Positions 1 to 6,965 of a DNA stretch of 64,000 nucleotides are shown piece by piece. Where the stretch lies: positions 1 to 64,000 of the forward strand of contig JAEWCF010000062.1 of assembly GCA_023390775.1 (NCBI GenBank), written 5' to 3'. The notes beneath the pieces were generated by a model. That model was not told the DNA's origin and did not search any database. It worked only from the letters and a program-made list of their open reading frames with translations. Source of the stretch: Bacteroidota bacterium. GTDB lineage: Bacteria; Bacteroidota; Bacteroidia; Flavobacteriales; Flavobacteriaceae. The translations under genes were made by a program, and so were the position numbers. Position 1 is the stretch's first letter. The number at the start of each line of letters is the position of its first letter.

Positions 1-3000
1 CGCCCAGCCACCTCCTCGCCTCCTCAACCGCAATTCCGCGCCTCGCAGCATAATCAGCCACCTGGTCATCGGCTATTTTTCCCAGCCCGAAATATTTGCT
101 TTGCGGATGCCCGAAATAGTACCCCGATACCGAGGCTGCCGGCCACATCGCCAGGTTATCGGTGAGTTTTACGCCGATGCGGTTCTCTACATCGAGGATC
201 TTCCAGATGGTCTTCTTCTCGAGGTGGTCCGGGCAGGCGGGATATCCCGGTGCGGGCCTGATCCCGGCGTACTTTTCGTCTATCAGGTCTTCCTTTGAAA
301 GCGTTTCGTCTTGTCCGTAACCCCAATATTCGCGGCGCACTTTTTCGTGCAAAAATTCGGCGAAGGCTTCGGCAAGTCGGTCGGCAATGGCCTTGACCAT
401 GATCGCCGAATAATCATCGTGCTGCGACTCATATGCTTTCGCCATTTCGTCGGCACCAAAACCGGCCGTTACGCAAAACAGCCCGATGTGATCCTTCCCG
501 AGTACGGGAGGCGATATAAAATCGGCCAATGCGAGGTTAGGCGCCCCCGCGGTTTTGACCGACTGCTGGCGAAGGGTAAGCAACTTTTGAGTTCCGTCGG
601 CCGTTTCCATGATGATGTCATCCCCATCTGAATTTGCCTCAAACAACCCGAAAATGCCGCGAAGTTCCAGTTTGTCATTTGCAATAAGTTCGGCCAGCAT
701 TTTCTGCGCATCGTCAAAAACACTTTTGGCCTGCTCGCCCACAATTTCATCAGCGAGGATTTCGGGAAATTTGCCGTGAAGTTCCCACGTCCTGAAAAAC
801 GGCGTCCAATCGATATAGGGAACCAAATCCTTGATTTGCGGCGTGACCTGGTAAATTCCGGGTTTTTGCGGCGCATCGGGCTTTTGGATGAAATCGCAGG
901 CAAATTTATTTTTACGGGCCTGTTCCAGTGTCAGATAGTCCTTTTCCCGCGCACGGCTTAAGTAACCTTCCCGAAGCTTGTCGTATTCCATTCGAATTTC
1001 CAAGCTGTATTGCTGTGCCTCGGCATTCAGGAGGTTTCCCGCCACGGTCACGGCCCGCGAGGCATCGTTGACGTGAACCACCGCCCCGGAATAATTGGGC
1101 GCGATCTTCACCGCCGTATGCGCCCGCGAGGTGGTCGCCCCGCCAATCAGAAGCGGAATATCGATTTGCAGCCGCTCGAGCTCCGAGGCGAGGTAGGCCA
1201 TTTCGTCCAGCGACGGCGTGATGAGCCCGCTAAGCCCGATGATGTTGGGCTGGTGCTCCCGAACCGCGGCGATGATTTTTTCTGGCGGGACCATGACCCC
1301 CAGATCGACGATCTCATAATTATTGCACGCCAGCACCACCGAAACGATGTTCTTGCCGATGTCGTGTACGTCGCCCTTTACGGTGGCGAGGAGGATTTTG
1401 CCGGCCTTATTTGCCCCCCGAGTCCCCGAAGGGGGAGTTTTGACCGCGTTCACAATCTGGCTTTTCACCGTTTCAAGTTCATTCAAAACCTGATCATTGG
1501 AAAATCGTATCACATTAAAACCCTGCTCGTTTAACCACGCGGTCCTTTCTGCGTCACTTGCCATGTGATCGGGATGTTGATGAATCAATCCATCGACCTC
1601 AATTATAAGCTTGCTTTTTAAGCAAACAAAATCGCCGATAAATTTGCCAATTATATGTTGCCGACGAAACTTATAGCCTTCCAACTGCTTACCGGATAGG
1701 AATTGCCAGAGCTTGGCTTCGGCTTCGGTTGGGGAATGCCGCATTGCAAGTGCATACTCCTTTATATGCTTATAGGCTGCGGAATGGGCAGTTTGCCATT
1801 GGTACTTCCCATCAATTCCCCCTTCGGGGACCAGCGGGGCTTCGATGAACGGCAGCAAATACGCCACCGCCTTTTTCATCACCCGCGCCGACTTGACCAC
1901 CTGGGGCAGGAACATCTTGCCGTTTTGAAAAAGGTCGCCCACGATGCCCATTCCTTCCATCAGATTTTTCTCGATGACCTCGATGGGTTTTGCGGCCAGT
2001 TTCCGGGCCTCTTCCACATCGATTTCCACATATTGATCCAGGCCTTTGATTAAAGCATGGTTCAGGCGTTCCTGCAATGGGAACGTGCGCCATTCGGCCT
2101 CCTGCTTTTCGCGCGAGACGGCGTTCCGTTCCATGGATTGGGCAAATTCGAGGAGCCTTTCGGTCGCATCGGGGCGTCGGTCCAGGAGCACGTCTTCCAC
2201 CCGTTCGAGCAGGTCCTTTGGAATTTCATCGTAAACTTCCAACATCTCAGGGTTGACGATGCCCATGTTCATGCCGTGCGCGATCGCGTGGTAAAGAAAT
2301 GCCGCGTGCATGGCCTCGCGGACGCGGTCATTTCCACGGAACGAGAACGACACGTTGCTGACTCCGCCGCTCACATTGGCGTGCGGCAGATTCTCGCGGA
2401 TCCACCTGGCCGCCAGGAAAAAGTCGAGCGCATTGCGTCGATGCTCCTCCATTCCGGTGGCGACCGGGAATATGTTGGGATCGAAGATGATGTCCTGCGG
2501 CGGAAACCCGATGCCCGTGAGCAAATCGTACGATCGCTTGCAGATTTCGATTCGGCGTTCATAGGTGTCGGCCTGGCCCATTTCATCAAAAGCCATCACG
2601 ACCACCGCGGCTCCGTAGCGCCTGATCTTTTTTGCATGATCGAGGAAAGCCGCTTCGCCCTCCTTGAGCGAGATGGAATTCACGACACCCTTGCCCTGCA
2701 CGCATTTGAGTCCCGCCTCAAGGATTGCCCACTTGCTCGAATCGATCATGACGGGGATGCGTGCAATGTCCGGCTCTGAAGCGATCAAATGCAGGAACGT
2801 AGTCATGGCCGCAACGCCGTCGAGCATGCCTTCGTCCATGTTGACGTCAAGGATCTGCGCTCCGCCTTCCACCTGGCCGCGCGCGATTTCCAGTGCCTCC
2901 TGGTACTTTTCCTCACAAATCAACCTCAGGAACTTGCGTGATCCGGTGACATTGGTGCGCTCCCCGATGTTGATGAAATTGGATTCGGGGGTGATGGTGA

Positions 3001-3115
3001 GGGGTTCGAGGCCCGCGAGCTGGAGATAGTGGCTAGTGGCTAGTGGCTGGTGGCTAGATTGATTAAGGTGCCTAGTGGCTCGTGGCTCGTGGCTTGATTT
3101 ATTATCGGTCGTCAT
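1..3115 (-). CDS. metH: Methionine synthase, pterin/B12/activation half, with in-frame DUF559 domain (3' end off window)
   Basis: Transfers methyl from methyl-tetrahydrofolate through cobalamin to homocysteine; this gene has the pterin, B12 and reactivation modules, and the homocysteine module is the upstream gene. I translated 1038 codons with no stop from ATG at 3115. Order: residues 7-29 are encoded by a GTGGCTA-type repeat array; the pterin-binding domain follows ([13 protein letters not shown]); then the B12 cap domain to about 425; a foreign DUF559 nuclease domain at about 426-568; the B12 Rossmann domain with GDVHDIGKN (axial ligand H584); and the activation domain with [12 protein letters not shown] near 953 and [16 protein letters not shown] near the end. 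Only a few C-terminal residues seem to lie beyond base 1. The two-gene split is usual in this lineage; the two insertions are not. All key MetH motifs remain, so the protein may still work. Confidence 0.93.
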   Translation of the reverse strand, partial: MTTDNKSSHEPRATRHLNQSSHQPLATSHYLQLAGLEPLTITPESNFINIGERTNVTGSRKFLRLICEEKYQEALEIARGQVEGGAQILDVNMDEGMLDGVAAMTTFLHLIASEPDIARIPVMIDSSKWAILEAGLKCVQGKGVVNSISLKEGEAAFLDHAKKIRRYGAAVVVMAFDEMGQADTYERRIEICKRSYDLLTGIGFPPQDIIFDPNIFPVATGMEEHRRNALDFFLAARWIRENLPHANVSGGVSNVSFSFRGNDRVREAMHAAFLYHAIAHGMNMGIVNPEMLEVYDEIPKDLLERVEDVLLDRRPDATERLLEFAQSMERNAVSREKQEAEWRTFPLQERLNHALIKGLDQYVEIDVEEARKLAAKPIEVIEKNLMEGMGIVGDLFQNGKMFLPQVVKSARVMKKAVAYLLPFIEAPLVPEGGIDGKYQWQTAHSAAYKHIKEYALAMRHSPTEAEAKLWQFLSGKQLEGYKFRRQHIIGKFIGDFVCLKSKLIIEVDGLIHQHPDHMASDAERTAWLNEQGFNVIRFSNDQVLNELETVKSQIVNAVKTPPSGTRGANKAGKILLATVKGDVHDIGKNIVSVVLACNNYEIVDLGVMVPPEKIIAAVREHQPNIIGLSGLITPSLDEMAYLASELERLQIDIPLLIGGATTSRAHTAVKIAPNYSGAVVHVNDASRAVTVAGNLLNAEAQQYSLEIRMEYDKLREGYLSRAREKDYLTLEQARKNKFACDFIQKPDAPQKPGIYQVTPQIKDLVPYIDWTPFFRTWELHGKFPEILADEIVGEQAKSVFDDAQKMLAELIANDKLELRGIFGLFEANSDGDDIIMETADGTQKLLTLRQQSVKTAGAPNLALADFISPPVLGKDHIGLFCVTAGFGADEMAKAYESQHDDYSAIMVKAIADRLAEAFAEFLHEKVRREYWGYGQDETLSKEDLIDEKYAGIRPAPGYPACPDHLEKKTIWKILDVENRIGVKLTDNLAMWPAASVSGYYFGHPQSKYFGLGKIADDQVADYAARRGIAVEEARRWLG
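1413..1840 (-). mobile_element. DUF559 endonuclease element inserted in frame in metH
   Basis: Imperfect 27-bp inverted repeats, matching at 23 of 27 positions, lie at 1413-1439 and 1814-1840; both contain the motif GTCCCCGAAGGGGGA. Between them the metH frame stays open and encodes a DUF559 (Vsr/restriction-endonuclease-like) domain: TEAEAKLW (463-470), KFRRQ (482-486), GDF (494-496), IIEVDG (504-509), H512 and NVIRF (534-538). The acidic and His positions of the fold are present, so the nuclease looks intact. The interior is visibly more A/T-rich than the flanking metH. The frame continues through the right-hand repeat ([10 protein letters not shown]) and back into metH. No intein splicing motifs are seen at the junctions (no Cys/Ser at the start, no HN-Cys at the end). 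Confidence 0.82.
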
Positions 3116-3192
3116 TTTAATTTGAAATCTTGTTACTTAATATTACGTCCTGTGTAGCTACCAGCCACCAGCCACTAATAACTAGCCACTAA
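3027..3192. repeat. Inverted GTGGCTA-type arrays across the metH gene junction
   Basis: Degenerate 7-bp units (GTGGCTA, GTGGCTG, GTGGCTC) at 3027-3056 and 3071-3095 face complementary units at 3155-3192. The left arm lies inside the 5' end of the second metH gene and encodes its residues 7-29. The right arm includes the last codons and TAG stop of the first metH gene. About 60 bp of non-array sequence lies between. This is a gene-less version of the architecture seen around the S23 genes. Confidence 0.85.
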
Positions 3193-4185
3193 ACTCGCGA
3201 TCATCCGGATATGCTCCGGCGTCGTGCCGCAACACCCGCCGATAATATTGACGAGGCCCTGGTCCAAATAACTTTTGATGAGCTGTTGCATCTGCTCGGG
3301 GGTTTGGTCGTACTCGCCGAAAGCATTGGGAAGGCCCGCATTCGGGTGTGCCGAGATGTTAAGCGACGTGGCGGTCGAAAGGCGTTTGAGGTAGGGCTCG
3401 AGTTGCTCGGCGCCGAGGGCACAATTGAACCCGATGCTGAGCAGCGGGATGTGCGAAACCGAGACCAGGAAGGCTTCCACCGTTTGTCCGGAAAGCGTGC
3501 GGCCCGAAGCATCGGTGATGGTTCCCGAAAGCATGACCGGGACGTCGATGCCGCGGTCCTCCTTGATTTCCTCAATGGCGAAAAGTGCGGCCTTGGCATT
3601 CAGCGTGTCGAAGACGGTTTCGACGAGCAGGATGTCGGCGCCGCCGTCGAGGAGCGCCTCGCACTGCTGTTTGTAAGCAACGCGCAGCTCGTCAAACGAG
3701 ATGGCACGGAAACCGGGGTTGTTGACATCGGGCGAAAGGCTGGCCGTGCGGTTTGTGGGACCGATGGCGCCTGCTACAAAGCGCGGCTTGTTGGGATTGA
3801 GCGCGGTGAACTTATCGCATTCCTCTTTAGCGATGCGCGCCGATTCAAAATTGAGTTCATATTCCAGGTCTTCCAGATGGTAGTCGGCCATGCCAACGGT
3901 GGTGGAGGAAAACGTGTTGGTCTCGATGATGTCGGCACCGGCCTCGAGGTATTGGCGATGGACTTCTCGTACGGCTTCGGGTTGGGTGATGGACAGCAGA
4001 TCATTATTGCCCTTGAGCGGATGTGGGAAATCCTTGAATCTCTCGCCCCGGAAATCTTCCTCGGTGAATTTGTGGCGCTGAAGCATGGTGCCCATGGCGC
4101 CGTCGAGGATGAGTACGCGGGAGGAAAGGATGGTCCTGAGTTCTGGGTTTTGGGCAATGGGACGACTTCCTATGGAGCTATTCAT
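3175..4185 (-). CDS. metH: Methionine synthase, homocysteine-binding half
   Basis: A 336-residue homocysteine S-methyltransferase domain, a TIM barrel that binds zinc and activates homocysteine for methylation by the B12 half encoded next. Seen: [12 protein letters not shown] at the start of the barrel, ETNTFSS, and the zinc ligands C255 (GFNC) and C318/C319 ([10 protein letters not shown]). Length fits the separate Hcy subunit of Flavobacteria rather than full-length MetH of about 1200 residues. The last residues (LVASY) and the TAG stop are written in the GTGGCTA repeat array. It follows a SAM-I riboswitch on the same strand, so the operon should be shut down when SAM is plentiful. Confidence 0.95.
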   Translation of the reverse strand: MNSSIGSRPIAQNPELRTILSSRVLILDGAMGTMLQRHKFTEEDFRGERFKDFPHPLKGNNDLLSITQPEAVREVHRQYLEAGADIIETNTFSSTTVGMADYHLEDLEYELNFESARIAKEECDKFTALNPNKPRFVAGAIGPTNRTASLSPDVNNPGFRAISFDELRVAYKQQCEALLDGGADILLVETVFDTLNAKAALFAIEEIKEDRGIDVPVMLSGTITDASGRTLSGQTVEAFLVSVSHIPLLSIGFNCALGAEQLEPYLKRLSTATSLNISAHPNAGLPNAFGEYDQTPEQMQQLIKSYLDQGLVNIIGGCCGTTPEHIRMIASLVASY

Positions 4186-4189
4186 CTAA

Positions 4190-4335
4190 AATGTAAAATT
4201 TATAATTTATAATTCCGCACCTGCGGCATAGCCCCGATGGCAGCGGCATCCTTTTGGAAACCTTTGAGGTTTTAAAAACCTCAAAGGTTTATACCAAAAG
4301 ATACAGCGGACAGCGGGACCAATGCCAAATGAAAG
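4190..4335. repeat. REP-like hairpin element with AATTTATA array in the metH leader
   Basis: An AATTTATA array (4190-4212) is followed by a palindromic element whose arms are GCGGCATCCTTTT (about 4233) and AAAAGATACAGCGG (about 4297). Between the arms is a long perfect hairpin built on AACCTTTGAGGTTT. The same element plus AATTTATA array recurs at 22678-22800 and 34011-34135, so it is a dispersed repeat. It lies between the SAM-I aptamer and the metH start. Confidence 0.8.
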
Positions 4336-4393
4336 CGGCAGGGCCTGTGCTCCAAAAAATAAAAACCGTTAAAATGAAAGGGGAAATTGTTCC

Positions 4394-4500
4394 TGGGTTA
4401 TCTGTCCGCGTTTGCGGTAGAATGTAGCACCTTCTTTACGGGGTAAAGGGTTGCTAAGGCTTCACAGGGTCTAGTCCCTCGGCCTTTCGTGATAACGGCA
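4394..4500 (-). promoter_or_regulatory. SAM-I (S-box) riboswitch upstream of metH
   Basis: Read on the minus strand the sequence has the S-box hallmarks in order: P1 strand TTATCACGAAAGG, then GAGGGACTAGACCC, GAAGCCTTAGCAACC, an AAGGTGCTACATTCT segment, and GCAAACGCGGACAGATAA closing P1. P1 is GTTATC (about 4491-4496) with GATAAC (about 4396-4401). Known function: it binds S-adenosylmethionine and represses methionine-synthesis genes. The downstream leader holds a strong AACCTTTGAGGTTT hairpin, which may be a repeat insertion rather than the expression platform. Confidence 0.93.
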
Positions 4501-4566
4501 TTACGTCTAAGAACGGGGCAAAGTTCGGGAAATGATTTAATTATCCAAATGCCCAAAAGAAATTTT

Positions 4567-4593
4567 TTGGACAATTATGTTTTTATACCTTTG
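4567..4593 (+). promoter_or_regulatory. Putative metK promoter
   Basis: TACCTTTG at 4586-4593 fits the Bacteroidota -7 consensus TAnnTTTG. TTG at 4567-4569 is a possible -33 box, 16 bases upstream (slightly short). It lies just before the structured metK leader. Confidence 0.55.
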
Positions 4594-4599
4594 CCGACG

Positions 4600-4670
4600 A
4601 ACAAGAGGAAAAATTTGTCTGATTGCAACCTCTGATGCCGCGGCATCGAAAAAAATGCTAAACCAGGTCT
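4600..4670 (+). promoter_or_regulatory. Possible SAM-II-like riboswitch in the metK leader
   Basis: The layout resembles a SAM-II pseudoknot. P1 is AGAGG (4604-4608) with CCTCT (4629-4633). Its loop contains ATTGCAA, as in SAM-II. GCTAAA (4657-4662) follows, then CAG (4664-4666), which can pair with CTG (4619-4621) in the loop. A perfect hairpin GATGCC-GC-GGCATC sits in the third loop, like the long-loop SAM-II variants reported from Bacteroidota. No covariance search could be run, so this remains tentative. Confidence 0.45.
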
Positions 4671-4721
4671 TCCCTGAGCCTTTTTTGCGCAATCCCGAAT
4701 TTTCCCGTAAATACAATTTCT

Positions 4722-5972
4722 ATGGCTTATTTATTTACGTCCGAGTCCGTCAGTGAAGGGCATCCGGACAAGGTGGCCGACCAGATTTCGGATGCGCTGA
4801 TCGATAATTTTTTGGCCTTTGACCCCGAATCCAAGGTGGCGTGCGAAACGCTCGTTACTACCGGGCAAGTCGTTTTGGCCGGCGAGGTGAAATCAAAGAC
4901 TTATCTGGATGTGCAGCAGATTGCCCGCGAGGTGATTCGCAAGATCGGGTATACCAAGAGCGAATACATGTTCGAGGCGAATTCGTGCGGGGTGCTTTCG
5001 GCGATCCACGAACAGTCTCAGGACATCAACCAGGGCGTTGATCGCGCGAGTAAGGAAGAACAGGGCGCGGGCGACCAGGGGATGATGTTTGGTTACGCCA
5101 CCAATGAAACCGACGATTACATGCCGCTGGCCCTCGACCTTTCCCACAAACTGCTGCAGGAATTGGCTGCTTTGCGACGTGAAGGCGATAAGATCGATTA
5201 CCTGCGCCCCGATGCGAAATCGCAGGTCACGCTGGAGTATGACGACAACAACCGCCCGGTTCGGATAGATGCCATCGTGATCTCCACACAGCACGACGAT
5301 TTCGACAAGGAGGCCGCGATGCTGGCGAGGATCAAGAGCGATATCATCACCATCCTGATTCCCCGCATTATTGAGAAATATCCAAAGTACGCGCATCTTT
5401 TCAACGACAAGATCCAGTACCACATCAACCCGACAGGCAAATTTGTCATTGGCGGGCCGCACGGCGACACGGGCCTTACCGGCCGCAAGATCATCGTGGA
5501 TACCTACGGCGGCAAGGGCGCGCACGGCGGTGGTGCTTTCTCCGGAAAAGACCCGAGCAAGGTGGACCGTTCGGCTGCTTATGCGACGCGGCACATCGCC
5601 AAGAATTTGGTGGCGGCGGGAGTAGCGGACGAAATCCTCGTACAGGTTTCCTACGCGATCGGAGTGGCCAAACCTATGGGCATCTTTGTCGAAACCTACG
5701 GAACTTCAAAGGTAAACCTGACCAACGGCGAGATCGCCAAAAAAGTTGAAGAAATCTTTGACATGCGCCCTTACTTCATCGAGCAGCGCCTCAAACTCCG
5801 CAACCCAATCTACAGCGAAACGGCTGCCTACGGGCATATGGGCCGCAAACCCGAAACCGTGACCAAGACTTTCCGCTCACCCGGCGGCGACGAGAAAAGC
5901 GTTACCGTGGAGCTGTTCACTTGGGAGAAGCTGGATTATGTGGAGAAGGTGAAAGCGGCCTTTGGCTTATAG
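4722..5972 (+). CDS. metK: S-adenosylmethionine synthetase
   Basis: Makes SAM from methionine and ATP. The 416 residues show family motifs throughout: [20 protein letters not shown] at 6-25, the ATP-binding GAGDQG near 116, [30 protein letters not shown] and the closing region YGHMG. Length is slightly above the usual 385-400, as in other Bacteroidota. It is transcribed away from metH; together the two operons regenerate methionine and convert it to SAM. The TAG stop runs straight into a CAGTCAT-type repeat array, and a hairpin terminator lies 49 bases downstream. Confidence 0.97.
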   Translation: MAYLFTSESVSEGHPDKVADQISDALIDNFLAFDPESKVACETLVTTGQVVLAGEVKSKTYLDVQQIAREVIRKIGYTKSEYMFEANSCGVLSAIHEQSQDINQGVDRASKEEQGAGDQGMMFGYATNETDDYMPLALDLSHKLLQELAALRREGDKIDYLRPDAKSQVTLEYDDNNRPVRIDAIVISTQHDDFDKEAAMLARIKSDIITILIPRIIEKYPKYAHLFNDKIQYHINPTGKFVIGGPHGDTGLTGRKIIVDTYGGKGAHGGGAFSGKDPSKVDRSAAYATRHIAKNLVAAGVADEILVQVSYAIGVAKPMGIFVETYGTSKVNLTNGEIAKKVEEIFDMRPYFIEQRLKLRNPIYSETAAYGHMGRKPETVTKTFRSPGGDEKSVTVELFTWEKLDYVEKVKAAFGL

Positions 5973-6020
5973 TCATCAGTCATCAGTTGTCAGTTGTCAG
6001 TACTGACGTCTTAATAAACT

Positions 6021-6052
6021 AACCGGGTTCGAGGAGGATCCGGTTTTTTTTG
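6021..6052 (+). terminator. metK terminator
   Basis: Stem AACCGG (6021-6026) with CCGGTT (6040-6045), then a run of eight T. It lies within the repeat mosaic but after the first short array. Confidence 0.8.
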
Positions 6053-6318
6053 CTGCGATCCGTGGCTTGTAGCTTGTGGCTAGTGGTTAGTGGCTAGTGG
6101 TTAGTAGAAAAAGTACAATCTATAGAGTTGAACGTAATTATTCTGATACCTGACTGCTCATAGCTGATAGTTCCGACTGATGACTGACGACTGACGACTG
6201 GAACAGTGGCTAGTGGCTAGTGGTTAGAAGAAGCGCAATACATCGGGCTGACCGTTGTCACACTGAAAGCTTACAGCTGATAGCTGATAGCTCCGACTGA
6301 TTACTGACGACTGACTAC

Positions 6319-6402
6319 TTAACAGGCGCGCCCCACCCACCGCCCGACAAGGTCGCGATTGGCACGGCAAACTCACGACGGTAAAACCACCGTAAGTTGT
6401 AA
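6319..6402 (+). repeat. GC-rich interspersed repeat, copy A
   Basis: About 84 bp starting TTAACAGGCGCGCC and containing CGACAAGGTCGCG. Nearly identical to 6670-6753, 351 bp downstream. Its plan (C-rich block, AAGGTCG, then a GGnAAAACC end) resembles the repeats at 20515-21610. Confidence 0.8.
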
Positions 6403-6669
6403 GGTTTATGTGGTTTGTGGCTTGTGGTTGGGGGTTAGTGGCTTGAGTTCAGTAGAGAGTACGATTTATCGGGTTGAACGTAATCAAACTGACAGCTGAC
6501 AGCTGATTGCTTGCACTGGTGACTGACAACCGATAGTTGAAAGTGTAAAGTTTGTAAAGTTTATAAAGTTCCCCTTATCGATCAACCTCCTGGCTTTCCA
6601 CAATCAAACTGACAACTGACAGCTGAGGGCTGATAGCTTCGATTGACGAATGATGACTGATGACTTTCC

Positions 6670-6753
6670 TTAACAGGCGCGCCCCACCCACCGCCCGACA
6701 AGGTCGCGATTGGCACGGCAAACTCACGACGGGAAAACCACAGTAAGTTGTAA
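6670..6753 (+). repeat. GC-rich interspersed repeat, copy B
   Basis: Near-identical second copy of the 6319-6402 repeat, again preceded by AGCTGAC/TGATGAC arrays and followed by a GTAAAGTT array. The whole block, not only the GC-rich part, has therefore been duplicated. Confidence 0.8.
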
Positions 6754-6965
6754 AGTTGTAAAGTTACCTTTATCCACAAACATCTCGGTAATCCGCAATC
6801 AAACTGAGAGCTGACAGCTGACGGCTGATAGCTTTGATTGACGACTGATGACTGATGACTGACAACTAATAGTTTGAAAGTTGTAAAGTTGCAAAGTTCC
6901 CCCTTAACAACAAACATCCGGGTGGAACGCATTCAAACTGAAAGCTGATAGCTGACAGCTGACAG

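Larger units (their letters stand above)
5971..6965. repeat. Repeat-filled gap between metK and the TonB receptor
   Basis: About 1 kb without a credible gene. It is a mosaic of degenerate 7-bp arrays: CAGTCAT/CAGTTGT directly after the metK stop; GTGGCTA/GTGGTTA at 6060-6105, 6203-6228 and 6410-6450; TGACGAC and AGCTGAC blocks repeatedly; GTAAAGTT blocks at about 6540-6570, 6750-6770 and 6875-6900. A core motif (ACATCCGGG, TGAACG, TCAAACTGA, with spacing) separates GTAAAGTT from AGCTGAC blocks, best at 6914-6935. A 351-bp period is visible from two near-identical GC-rich inserts. The last AGCTGAC array ends at the TAG stop of the receptor gene. Confidence 0.85.

Noticed and set aside
311..1534. 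Plus-strand open frames of 106-174 codons in the first 1.5 kb
   Set aside because: They are antisense shadows of metH; the minus strand reads as conserved MetH activation and B12 domains throughout.
1413..1840. Intein or group I/II intron in metH
   Set aside because: No intein splice-junction residues or Hint-domain blocks, and the frame continues as protein through the insert with no intron core; only a nuclease domain is present.
3115..3175. Frameshift splitting metH
   Set aside because: A two-gene MetH is the normal state in Flavobacteria; both halves have complete domains and proper starts and stops.
3211..4212. Plus-strand 333-codon frame overlapping metH
   Set aside because: Antisense to the conserved homocysteine methyltransferase domain; a GC-rich codon artefact.
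6582..6932. Minus-strand 116-codon frame with SHQSSVVNQSYQPSAVSSQ-like protein
   Set aside because: The peptide is only a translation of the 7-bp arrays; no conserved domain and no promoter.
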